Source: Pseudorasbora parva (taxonomy: Eukaryota > Chordata > Actinopteri > Cypriniformes > Gobionidae). From it: a stretch of 64,000 nucleotides of DNA. The translations under genes and the position numbers were made by a program. The stretch is taken from positions 13,705,501 to 13,769,500 of the forward strand of contig NC_090173.1 in the NCBI RefSeq assembly GCF_024679245.1. The letters are read 5' to 3'. Numbering within the stretch: position 1 is the stretch's first letter; each line of letters opens with the position of its first letter. Shown here in pieces: positions 24,951-34,360 of this stretch. Under the pieces are notes generated by a model. The model was not told the origin of the DNA and searched no databases. It was given only the letters and a program-made list of their open reading frames with translations.

Positions 24951-26035
24951 GGTAACACTTTATTTTAAAGTTCAGTTATTAATATTAGCATGCATATTTC
25001 TAGGATATTGTCTGTGTATTAGTACTTATAAAGCACATATTAATGCCTTATTCTGCATGACCTTATTCTACATCCCTTAATCCTACCCAATACCTTAACC
25101 CCTTAAGTGTCACTGGCCCACCGGTGGGCCCATTTGCCACTGCATGTTTTAAACAATATATCCTATATTTATCCTGATCTAATGTTGACAAACTATATAT
25201 CAATCGAAAGCTTACGAACTCAAGATTCATCCTGTGCAAACCGATTTGAAATCGGACCTTGCGTTACCATGGAAACGGTGCTCTAAATTATTCTAGCGGG
25301 CTCCTCCCCAAGTGGCGTTGTCATGTTTCATATTTATTTAACATATTTATTTAATTTATAATAAAAACCTTTTCTAATCTTGACAAAACGCATATCGTCG
25401 GAAAGGTCTTAGTCTCACCGTTCTATATCTGCAAACTTTTTTGTGATATTTACACAAAAATATGTACATTTGACACAGGAAATTGCATTTAAAAAAATCA
25501 ATGGAATTCGAATGACACCCGGTGGCTATTTGTGGTACAACGCCTAAACAAAATCTCATGGGAACTTCAATTTTTGTGATATCAACTTCAAATTTGGAAC
25601 ACAAATTGATTAGACATATGGCTTTGATTTGATAGTAATTTTAGAGTCCACATTATTTTGTAACATATATATTGTATATTAAATATTAAATATCTAGTAC
25701 AGTATATTTGATTTACAGTACATTTAAACTTCCATAACTTTTTAAAACTTAAATTTTTTGAAGTGATTTCACTTGAGCAATACTCTGCTGACTGTCTTCT
25801 TTAAAATGAGACCAAACTTATGTCTATATTCCAAAGCATTCTTGAATTGCAACCATTTAATTTTGGATAGTGAATTTTCATGTATATTTTCAAAAAGGGG
25901 GGTGACACTTAAGGGGTTAACTTAAATGCTACAAAATCTACCTTACTAACTATTAATAAGCAGTAAATTAGGAGTTTATTGAGGCAGAAGTCGAAGTTAA
26001 TAGTGAATATGTGTTCCCCATACTAAAGTGTTACC
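24951..26035. mobile_element. hAT-like non-autonomous element with 8-bp target duplication
   Basis: Terminal inverted repeats GGTAACACTTTA and TAAAGTGTTACC are flanked on both sides by AACTTTTT (24943-24950 and 26036-26043). An 8-bp duplication points to the hAT superfamily, although the ends are not the usual CAGGG type. No transposase was found. Its interior holds the piggyBac-like element at 25099-25916; without that it would be about 265 bp. Confidence 0.75.
25099..25916. mobile_element. piggyBac-like MITE, 818 bp
   Basis: Perfect 15-bp terminal inverted repeats, CCCCTTAAGTGTCAC and its complement, are each flanked by TTAA (25095-25098 and 25917-25920), the diagnostic piggyBac target. 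The inside has no transposase. It is inserted in the hAT-like element at 24951-26035. Confidence 0.88.
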
Positions 26036-26043
26036 AACTTTTT

Positions 26044-27603
26044 ATAAAGTGTTTCCAACAAGTAACCACTTTTGTTCAGGGATAAGATTAGTCAATTATT
26101 CTACTTTATGATGAAAATTACCTCTCCTGATCATCTTTTCTTTCTTGCTCAAACTGCCCAACTAAAAGAAAACAGTGATCACCATAATGGTGACCAAACA
26201 TTTCCAAAGAAACATTTACGTTGTCACAAGGTCTTTGGGTTATGTTCATGTTTTTAAATTTGCCAAGTTCACTGTTATGTTTCTCAGTTGCCATGTTCGC
26301 AGTCTTTGTTTTGTCATGTATTTTCTGGTTTGCCAGGCGACTCATTACCTCATGTGATCCTGCCATGTGTTCCTGAGTCATGTTGTCATTCGTTTTTAGG
26401 TTAATCCTTGTTCACAGGTGTCCCTTGTCTTGTCTTTAGCCTATGTGCATTTAAGCCTTCATGTTTGCCACGTCTCCTTGTCTGATATCGAATGTGGTAA
26501 CCCACTCTTGGTGAGTCTTTGTGTTTAGTCAAGGTGAGTGTTTGTTTTATGTTTTAGATTTTGATTTATGTTTGAAGTTTGTGAGATCTTCAGAGAGGTG
26601 AAGTCACATGGAGTTGTTGAACCAACATCACACTGTAACATTGATTCAATTCCATTACCGTTGATTTTTAGAGGAAATTTCAATGTTGATTCAATGCAGT
26701 TAACATGGACACATTAACATTATTACGATGGTTGCTTGCTATCTGGGATGTGTGGAGCAAGTGGTGATTTCTTGTTGTCTAACTAATTGCGTTTTGCTTT
26801 TGATTTGATGGTTGTCATATACATCACACTAATGGACTGTGAGTCAAATCTTCTGACATTGCCAGAATTTCATCAAAATAAAAATAAACTGCATTTAAAT
26901 AAAATTTGTTTGGTCATTAATCAGATGAATGTTTTCACAAAAGGTGCCTCAGATGGCCAAATCATGGCCAATCACGCAGCGTGAACCCGGCTTAACTCTT
27001 TCCAACCAACTGGCCATGAAGCAGACAGGATTCAAGTTATAATAAAAATCAGCATTTATTGAGATCATTGAATAATCTTCATCTGACCAGCACAAATTCA
27101 ACATAAAGCAATGCAAAAACAATGGAAACTACTGCTTCACAATATTGAAATTCACTTATTTCTAACCAACTTGTGAAGACAATACAACAAACATATTACA
27201 GTAATAGAAAAACATGTAAATCGATACATCTTTAAATCCTTCATTTATGTCACAATTGCATGAGCAAATATTATTTCTGTCATAGAACTAAAACTATTTG
27301 TTTAATTAAGTGAGGAAGTGAAGAAAGCGTGTAGATTAAGAACACTCAGCATGCATTTTAAAATGTCATTTTAGTTCAAACGATAGAGCAAGGCTTTAGT
27401 AATGGCAAGATAAGGGGGGCAAATCCCACAGAATACACAAACCGATGGCAGTGCCATTTCTGACAAATGTTCTACCTAACGTGAATTTTCTCAACCAGCA
27501 GCTCAAATATATTCAGCCACTATAGATACATCTCGTTGTCAGTGGGAATATTCTCACCTTTATTTATATAGCGCTATACAATACAGATTAATTTAAAGTA
27601 GCT
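26044..27603. other. Intergenic DNA between transposons and ART copy 3
   Basis: No coding exon was recognised. The piece at about 26400-26480 resembles, in reverse, 63100-63180 (shared caggtgt...ccttgtcttgtc and atttaagcc motifs), so it is probably an LTR or other repeat remnant. Confidence 0.35.
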
Positions 27604-28558
27604 TTAATCTGACATTACATACATTGTGCAAACGCCCTTTGAGCATATGCATTTAGTTCTAAATTTTTTTTTTTTTTCAGAGACCCTTGCTATTTTTTTT
27701 AAATCCGCTTCACATTTCAGGTCACTTCTTGTTCCAGAGCTTTCCAACTTGTACACAGTTTCACACCAGAGATTTTTCTGCTGTTTTCTTGTCGTGACTG
27801 CAGTGACTTTAAACTTCTCATATGGAGGAATCAGCACCTCTTTCTGTTCAGGATACTTAGAATATTTGATCACATCAGCACCTTTGCAGGTTTTGATTTC
27901 AAAACAAGATTTAGTTCCAAATCTCTGTGCTACTTTACGATTAAGAGAGGATGAAACAAATGAGCCGAAACGAACCTCTTTGTCCGTGACATTATAATTA
28001 AATTCAGTTTTTGTACCACGATATGTTGACTTGCATTTGTTTTGTGTTTTAGACAATATCTGTATAGCATCTGTTAACAAAAAGTGAAGTGAATACCATT
28101 TGAATGTCTGGTTTGTGTAGTGTTGTTTACCATTATGAACAGCCACATTAAAATTGCTATATATGCTAGAATTAAGGTTAGTGTACACATAAATGGCGAT
28201 AGAATTATTCCTTGTCAATTTATCTTCTGGTGCAGTGGCATTCATTTCAGCTTCTTGCCAAGCTTTTTTAAATTCAGCTGAGTTATTCATTTCATTCTCT
28301 AGATATTGCCCCTTCACCAGATTCGCCATTCTCTTTTTACAACCAATGTAATGGTTATCAACAGAATTCAGTGCCATATCCAATGGAAATATCTTTCCTT
28401 TAACAGCAGCAGCAGCAGCAGCTCTGTGATCCTGCAGCAACAGAAATCATAATGATCACATCATCAGTATTCATGTCTGTAATATTCATACATGAACACA
28501 AGCTTACCTGTCCCAGAGCAGCTAAAATGAGAAGAAGAGCTTCAATGATCAGCAGCAT
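27604..28558 (-). CDS. Ecto-ADP-ribosyltransferase paralogue with Q-x-E motif and no GPI tail (ART copy 3)
   Basis: Exon 1 is 28508-28558 (17-codon signal peptide, same as copy 1) and exon 2 is 27604-28431, phase 0, GT-AG. The product is 292 residues. Arg155 (TYRGT) and the Ser strand (SFVSSSL) are kept, but the E-x-E is QKE at 213-215 (CAG in place of GAG). The catalytic second Glu remains. In the family the first Glu directs transfer to arginine; rat RT6, with Gln here, is mainly an NAD glycohydrolase. So NADase or altered target choice is inferred. The end also differs: the hydrophobic tail is replaced by a Lys-rich, Cys-containing stretch read through a run of 15 A at about 27664-27678. 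It could be secreted, or the end may be a slippage artefact. It is clearly more diverged than copies 1 and 2. Confidence 0.85.
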
Positions 28559-28955
28559 CTTGAGTCAGTCAAATCCCTCAGATGATCTATAGATCTAGTG
28601 AAGAACAAATGCTGAAAGACAACAAGAAAAGTATTTCACCAAATATCCAATCACTCCAATACATAGGTTACACAATACAGTTTTACACTAATGTAATTGA
28701 TATGTTCTGCTAGATAGAAAACCATTTGATGCAAACAATTTAAATAACAATAAAGAATAAGACCCCTTTAAATCTTTTAAAAATTACCTCAGAATATGGT
28801 TATTTTTGTGAGGTTCTTCAGGAGCTCAAGAACATTGATGAGAAGATCAGAAAATCCATGCAGTCAGGCGACAACAGCAGTATTTAAACCAAAAGATGAG
28901 GAAGTTTGCTTTTTTTGTAGCAAAAAAGAAAAGAAGAAGTATAGTATAGTATAGT
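28559..28955 (-). promoter_or_regulatory. Upstream region of ART copy 3
   Basis: The 30 bp before the ATG match copies 1 and 2. A further conserved patch with a donor-like GAG|GTAATT lies at about 28785-28860, suggesting a noncoding first exon. An atagt repeat lies at 28937-28955. Confidence 0.4.
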
Positions 28956-30112
28956 TTAAAGGGTTAGTTCACCCAAAAATTAAATTGATGTCATAAATGG
29001 CTCATTCTAATGTCGTTCCACGCCCGTAAGACCTTCGTTCATCATCGGGACACAGTTTAAGATATTTTATATTTTAGTCCCAGAGCATAATGCAGTCTAT
29101 GCTTACTTTACTGTCCATGTCCAGAAAGCTAATAAAAACATAATCAAAGTGATAATAATAATAATAATAATAGATTTAATTTATAATCCACTTTTCATTC
29201 CAATGAATCTCACAGTGCAACAATGGAAAAAGGGGAAAACAAATAAATAAATAACAAAAATGAATAAAAAAAATAAAAATAAAGAAAAATACAAACAATC
29301 AACACATAAAAGCCTTTTTGAACAAAAAAAGTCTTCAGTTCAGCTTTAAACTGGTCCAGGCTCTGTACTGCTCTCAACTCACTGGGAAGGTGGCTCCAAA
29401 GCTGTGGTGCAGCTGAGCAGAAAGCTTGATCTCCCATTGTACGAAACCTGGTGATGGGGACTTGAAGAAGCAGGTGGCCTGAAGATCTGAGGGTGCAGGT
29501 GGAGGATTTCAGAGTGATGAGTTCCTATAGATATGGAGGTGCATGTCCGGTGATGCATTTATGTGTGAGTAGGAGTATTTTGTAGTCGATCCTGGATGAA
29601 ATGGGAAGCCAGTGCAATAAGTGTAGGATGGAGTTATGTGATCACATTTACTGACTCTCATAAGGACTCTGGCAGCACTGTTCTGGATGCATTTGTCACA
29701 GTCACGCCCGTTCCCGGACTCCATTTCCCAGGATCCTCCCTGTCTCACACCTGAACTCACTCCCTCATCATCTCTCCCGCTCTCCCCGGATTCCCTGCAC
29801 CTGGTCTTCGTCATTAGCACTCCTTTATGTTTGGACTCACTTCCCTCACTTCTTGCCGGTTCTAAACGTTTGTTTGATGTGTTTTGTTCCTGTTTAGCCC
29901 CAGGGTGTTCATTGTATCTATTTGAGTTATCATTTATCAAAGAAAACCATTTCGTTTGGATGTCTTGGATCTCTCATTGCCTGATGACACCACACGTAAC
30001 AGAAGAACCGGCCTAACTGACAAGACATCTGAGGCAAGATGGGAATCTTCGTTGTGCCTGTATCTCCTGCGTCCCCAGCCTCCGGCAGGATGGATGGCTG
30101 CTGGAGAGGTAC

Positions 30113-30640
30113 GTGGAGGAATTTTCCGAGCTAGCTTATCTGGTGAACTGGCCCGATGTGGAACTAGTGGAAACTATTAATCTCATTTCGTTTTTCAATG
30201 GTTCCCCATACGAAATTGAAGAGTGTGTGCCTCATCCAGACCCATCAATGACATCCGCGGCTGGGCCAGTTCGCCAGCAGCCGGGTGCCCCCACTCACCC
30301 CTCCAGTGGACCGTCCAAAGAGGTCCCGCGGGCAAGGAAGCGACGGAGGCCAAGAAAGGCCAGCAGCACGCCTGCGCCTCCCAGCCCTATGGCCACTGCA
30401 CCGGAGCCAGCAGAGGAGGGCTGGCTAATAGACTTTTGGGCCGAAGCCTTCCCCGAGCCTTCGTCCGGCTTCCCAGAGCCGCTTCCAGGCTTCCCCGAGC
30501 CTTCGTCCGGCTTCCCAGAGCCGCATCCAGGCTTCCCCGAGCCTTCGCCCGGCTTCCAGGCTTCCCCTAGCCTTCGCCCGGCTTCCAGGCTTCCCCGAGC
30601 CTTCGTCCGGCTTCCCAGAGCCGCTTCCAGGCTTCCCTGA
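30113..30640 (+). CDS. Proline-rich repeat open frame of the small LTR element
   Basis: About 175 codons. The start (MEEFSELAYLVNWPDVELVE) is acidic and non-repetitive; a basic KEVPRARKRRRPRK patch follows at about residues 70-83, then FPEPSSG / FPEPLPG-type repeats. The repeats are imperfect 21- and 42-bp units that continue in DNA to about 30970, partly out of frame. The combination of an acidic N-part, a basic patch and a Pro-rich tail could be a reduced gag-like protein, but no zinc knuckle is present. Whether it is translated is unknown. Confidence 0.4.
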   Translation: MEEFSELAYLVNWPDVELVETINLISFFNGSPYEIEECVPHPDPSMTSAAGPVRQQPGAPTHPSSGPSKEVPRARKRRRPRKASSTPAPPSPMATAPEPAEEGWLIDFWAEAFPEPSSGFPEPLPGFPEPSSGFPEPHPGFPEPSPGFQASPSLRPASRLPRAFVRLPRAASRLP

Positions 30641-30985
30641 GCCTTCGCCCGGCTTCCAAGAGCCGCTTCCAGGCTTCCCTGAGCTTTCCCCCGGCTTCCA
30701 AGAGCCGCTTCCAGAGCCTTCGTCCGGCTTCCAAGAGCCGCTTCCAGGCTTCCCTGAGCATTCGCCCGGCTTCCAAGAGCCGCTTCCAGAGCCTTCATCC
30801 GGCTTCCAAGAGCCGCTTCCAGGGTTCCCAGAGCCTTCGTCCGGCTTCCCAGAGCCGCTTCCAGGCTTCCCTGAGCCTTCGCCTGGTTTCCCTGAGCCTT
30901 CGCCCGGCTTCCAAGAGCCACTTCCAGGCCTCCCAGAGCCTTCACCCGGCTACCCAGAGCTGCCTACCGGCTACCCAGAGCCGTC
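30440..30985. repeat. 21/42-bp proline-rich minisatellite
   Basis: Imperfect units built on ccgagccttcgtccggcttc and agagccgcttccaggcttcc. Both strands stay open for long distances because the unit length is a multiple of three and lacks stops. The minus-strand frame at 30295-30945 is a shadow. Confidence 0.9.
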
Positions 30986-31184
30986 GCCAGAGCTCCCACG
31001 AGCACCCCACTCTAACCGCCCACGAGCCCCCCAGCCAAGCCCCTAAATTTGAGAATCAATTTTTTGGGGGGGGGTTTATATACCCGTGGGTGGGCCTCGA
31101 GCACAGCCCAAGGCGCCAGCCCCGGCCAAGACCCCAGCCTCTTCCAAGCCCGAGTACTAATACTGGCCATCCTGGCACTCCTCG

Positions 31185-31445
31185 CAGCTACATGGCCGCC
31201 CCAGGCTCCTGTCCCGCCATGGCCGCCCCAGGCTTCTGTCCCGCCATGGCCACCCCAGGCTCCTGTCCTGCCATGGCCGCCCCAGGCTCCTGTCTCGCCA
31301 TGGCCACCCCAGGCTCCTGTCCCGCCATGACTGCCCCAGGCTCCTGTCCCGCCATGGCCGCCCCAGGCTCCTGTCCCGCCATGGCCGCCCCAGGCTCCTG
31401 TCCCGCCATGGCCGCCCCAGGCTCCAGGCCCGCCATGACCATCCC
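31185..31445. repeat. 27/30-bp GC-rich minisatellite in the LTR element
   Basis: About nine units of a 27-bp motif (gccccaggctcctgtcccgc plus catggcc) encode APGSCPAMA repeats in one frame (31090-31560, ending before the purine tract). It is a second, distinct repeat block in the same element. Confidence 0.9.
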
Positions 31446-33020
31446 AGGCTCCGGAGGTCCTAGTCCCGCCCTGGAGACCGCCATACCCATTTGCACCTCC
31501 CCCGCACCTGAGTGGTGGTCTCCAGGGCGCCCACCCCTCCTCCCCGATGTTACATCTTAGGCGCGAGGACGCGCCTACGGGGAGGGGGAGGTAATGTCAC
31601 AGTCACGCCCGTTCCCAGACTCCATTTCCCAGGATCCTCCCTGTCTCACACCTGAACTTACTCCCTCATCATCTCTCCCGCTCTCCCCGGATTCCCTGCA
31701 CCTGGTCTTCGTCATTAGCACTCCTTTATGTTTGGACTCACTTCCCTCACTCCTTACCGGTTCTAAACATTTGTTTGATGTGTGTTGTTCCTGTTTAGCC
31801 CCAGCGTGTTCATTGTATCTATTTGAGTTATCATTTATTAAAGAAACCCATTTTCGTTTTACATTTTACAAATGTGCTTAATGTGGTCATTGAAGGTCAG
31901 CTGTGGGTAAAACCGAACCCCTAGATTTGTGAATGAGGAGGAGAAAGTGATGACCTGGCCATCAAAGATGAGCTGGGATAAAGGAGAGGAGTGGATCTGA
32001 TGAGGGGTGCCAACCAGTAGTGCCTCAGTTTTACTGGAGTTCAGCTGGAGGAAGTTAGTTCCAATCCATGCCTTAATCTCCTCAAGACATGTGGTGAGTC
32101 GTGACAGAGCTGTGGAGGGGCTCGGGGCAGTTTTATTATAAAGTTGCATGTCATCAGCATAACAAGTGAAAAGATAGTCCAGGACCGAGGGGAAGCATGT
32201 AGAGGATGAATAAGATTTGGCCGAGAACTGACCTCTGCCGCTAATAGAGGAGAATACGCAGTGATGGTGATCCTGAATCAGCTGTCATTACTGTTTCAGT
32301 GCTGTGGGCCGAGCGAAAGCCTGATTGAAATATCTCAAATAATTTGTTGTTTTTTAGATGGTTGTGGAGCTGAGAGGCGGCTTCCTTCTCTAGAACCTTT
32401 GACAGGAAGGTGAGGTTGGAGATCGGCCTACAATTAGCAAGGACCTCCGGGTCTAGGGTTGGTTTCTTAAGTATAGGATGGATGACAGCAGTTTTAAGGG
32501 CATGACCAGTTTTAAGAGAGAGATTAACAAACTGAGTGATGATTGGGCTGACAATGGGAATGAATGACTTGAGCACAACAGTCGGGATGGGATCCAAGGT
32601 ACAGGTGGACGACTTCATTTTTTTGATGGTTTCTTCAACGTGGCTCTGCTGAACCTCAGTAAAGTGAGGAAGGGATGGCAATCTCCTGGGCGAGTGGTTG
32701 GAGGACGGTGGAGACAGGGAGGAAGAGCTAGAAATTGAAGAGCGAATGTTATTGACTTTAGATCTAAAAAAAGTCAATAAAGCTGTTGCATCGCTCCACT
32801 GTGGTTTCAATGGATGAAGATGACTTCGGCTTCAGGAGAGAGTTAACTGTGAAAAAAAGCTGCTTAGAGTTTCCAGTATTTTTATTGATGAGGTTTGAAT
32901 AGAACTATGTATGAACTATAAGAACTATATATGGAGAGTAGTCCATATGTGACATCAGTTGGTTAATTAGAATCTTTTGAAGAATCGAAAATACATTTTG
33001 GTCCAAAAATATCAAAAACT

Positions 33021-33234
33021 ATTTTATTCAGCAGTCTTCTCTTCCGTGTTCCTCCAAAAAGATTCAAACGGTGTAAATTGATCAATGATTCGGGTCGCCA
33101 ATGTCATGTGATTTCAGCAGTTTGGATCGCGTCAAACCGCCAAACTGCTGTAATCACGTGACATCGGCGACCCGATTCACACCGTTTGAATCTTTTTGGA
33201 GGAACACGGAAGAGAAGACAATGCTGAATAAAAT
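33021..33234. repeat. Long near-perfect palindrome
   Basis: Left arm from 33021 (attttattcagca) and right arm ending 33234 (tgctgaataaaat). The arms pair for roughly 50 bp almost without mismatch through tctcttccgtgttcctcc and aaacggtg. They then pair imperfectly through gattcgggtcgcc to a centre near 33128. It is the core of the foldback element. Confidence 0.85.
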
Positions 33235-33504
33235 CATAGTTTTTAATTAGTTTGGACCAAAATGTATTTTCGATGCTTCATGAGATTGTAATCAACCAAC
33301 TGATGTCACATATGGACTACTTTGATTATGTTTTTATTAGCTTTCTGGACATGGACTGTAAAGTGGGCATAGATGAAAGCTCTGGGACTAAAATATAAAA
33401 TATCTTAAACTGTGTTCCGATGATGAACGAAGGTCTTACGGATGAGGAACGGCATTAAGGTGAGTAATTAATGACATTCATTTTTGGGTGAACTAACCCT
33501 TTAA

Positions 33505-34000
33505 GTATATACCACATATTACCAAATATATACCAAACAAAAATGATGTGTTTGTTATGGTACATAAACGCTAGGACATAATGGGGACAAACTTTTCTTT
33601 TTTTATTAATTAACTTCAGACATTTTCTGTGATTAAATATGTTCTTTCCACTGACAGGACCTTTCAAACCATCTATTATTGCATAATTATGTCAGATACT
33701 GTATATTAAGGTTTTCTGAGAATCTTTGCATCAGGATGTGAAACTGCACTTCTGCATATTTTTTTAAATAAACCAGCCCTTAGTTCCCTTCAGTCTCTTG
33801 AGTCATGATGTTCCTTTCTGAAAATATGTCCTGTCTCACTTCAAACTGTTATATCAAATAAAGCTAACACGTATTTGTTCTAAAAAAATATATATTTTCC
33901 AAACATTCAGTTTTGATTAGGGAAAAATTCAAATGTCCAGTTTCCTTAATAGTAGAATCCCATTTAAAGGTTGGTGTGATGTTTCCAAAACATCCCGGTC
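33505..34000. other. Unassigned AT-rich DNA
   Basis: No gene or repeat was recognised. Confidence 0.3.
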
Positions 34001-34360
34001 TGCCCGGAAACACTAGGCTCCCTCGTCACTCCTGGTCGGCTTTCGGCGTTCCACGCACAGCGTATGCCCCGGACTTCCAGGATCCGGGCTGTGCCCTCAC
34101 CCTGCACCCCTAGAGAGCCAGCATGCTCCTCCTTTCCTCCAGCCTCCCCGTCGGCCTTACTCGCCACATCGTCATTCTGGCCCTCCGAGTCCCCGATGCC
34201 GCCTCAGTCCCGTGAGCCAGCAGCTCAATGCCAGGCTTCTAGGCCTGCGATGTCACCATGGTCCATCGCCCGGTCTATTCTACCAGGTCCTCTTCTCACC
34301 ATGGCTGGCCAAGACTCTTTGTTACCCTCATCTCCTTTGTCGTGCACTTAATACAGCCAG
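34001..34360 (+). mobile_element. GC-rich fragment resembling the interior of a proline-rich LTR element
   Basis: A sudden GC-rich, Pro/Ser/Cys-coding patch (cctccccgtcggcc, ccatggtccatcgcc, tcaccatggctggcc) in AT-rich DNA. Its composition and phrasing resemble 31100-31500, but no LTR was found. It ends with acagccagtttgtaaca, which could be a degraded element end. Confidence 0.35.

Larger units (their letters stand above)
29694..31861 (+). mobile_element. Small non-autonomous LTR retrotransposon (2.17 kb)
   Basis: Two direct repeats of about 264 bp lie at 29694-29957 and 31595-31860. Both begin TGTCACAGTCACGCCCG and end near ...CATTTTCGTTT. They are close to identical. A purine tract, GGGGAGGGGGAGG, stands immediately before the second repeat, as a polypurine tract should. 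CATT at 29690-29693 and 31862-31865 is a likely target duplication. The 1.6-kb interior has no RT, protease or integrase; it has only proline-rich repeat sequence. It must be mobilised in trans. It lies inside the L2-like LINE. Confidence 0.78.
29158..32850 (-). mobile_element. L2-like LINE, reverse transcriptase fragment, interrupted
   Basis: Minus-strand RT pieces: 32810-32241 has SSTCTLDPIPT, HPILKKP, CRPISNL and FQSGFRSAHSTET. 32149-31859 has the later part, LNSSKTEALLVG and FTNLGVRF. 29690-29510 and 29437-29210 have the C-terminal region (AARVLMR; AAPQLWSHLPSELR). The catalytic FADD-type segment, between 32241 and 32149, has been deleted. It ends in a T-rich 3' UTR and an (ATT)n tail at 29158-29172. 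Frameshifts show it is dead. The LTR element at 29694-31861 is inserted in it. Confidence 0.8.
28956..33504. mobile_element. Outer foldback element of a three-level nest
   Basis: The ends are TTAAAGGGTTAGTTCACCC (28956) and the inverse GGGTGAACTAACCCTTTAA (33504). The arms 28956-29150 and about 33318-33504 are long inverted copies sharing cgttccacgcccgtaagacc-type and agctttctggacatgg motifs. The L2 LINE at 29158-32810 has entered between them. A second inverted pair lies at 33021-33234. No transposase was found. Confidence 0.7.

Noticed and set aside
30295..30945. 216-codon minus-strand frame with Gly-Ser-Arg repeats
   Set aside because: Antisense shadow of the 21/42-bp minisatellite; stops are excluded by the unit itself.
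31188..31496. Minus-strand frame with GAAMAGQEP repeats
   Set aside because: Antisense of the 27-bp minisatellite in the small LTR element.
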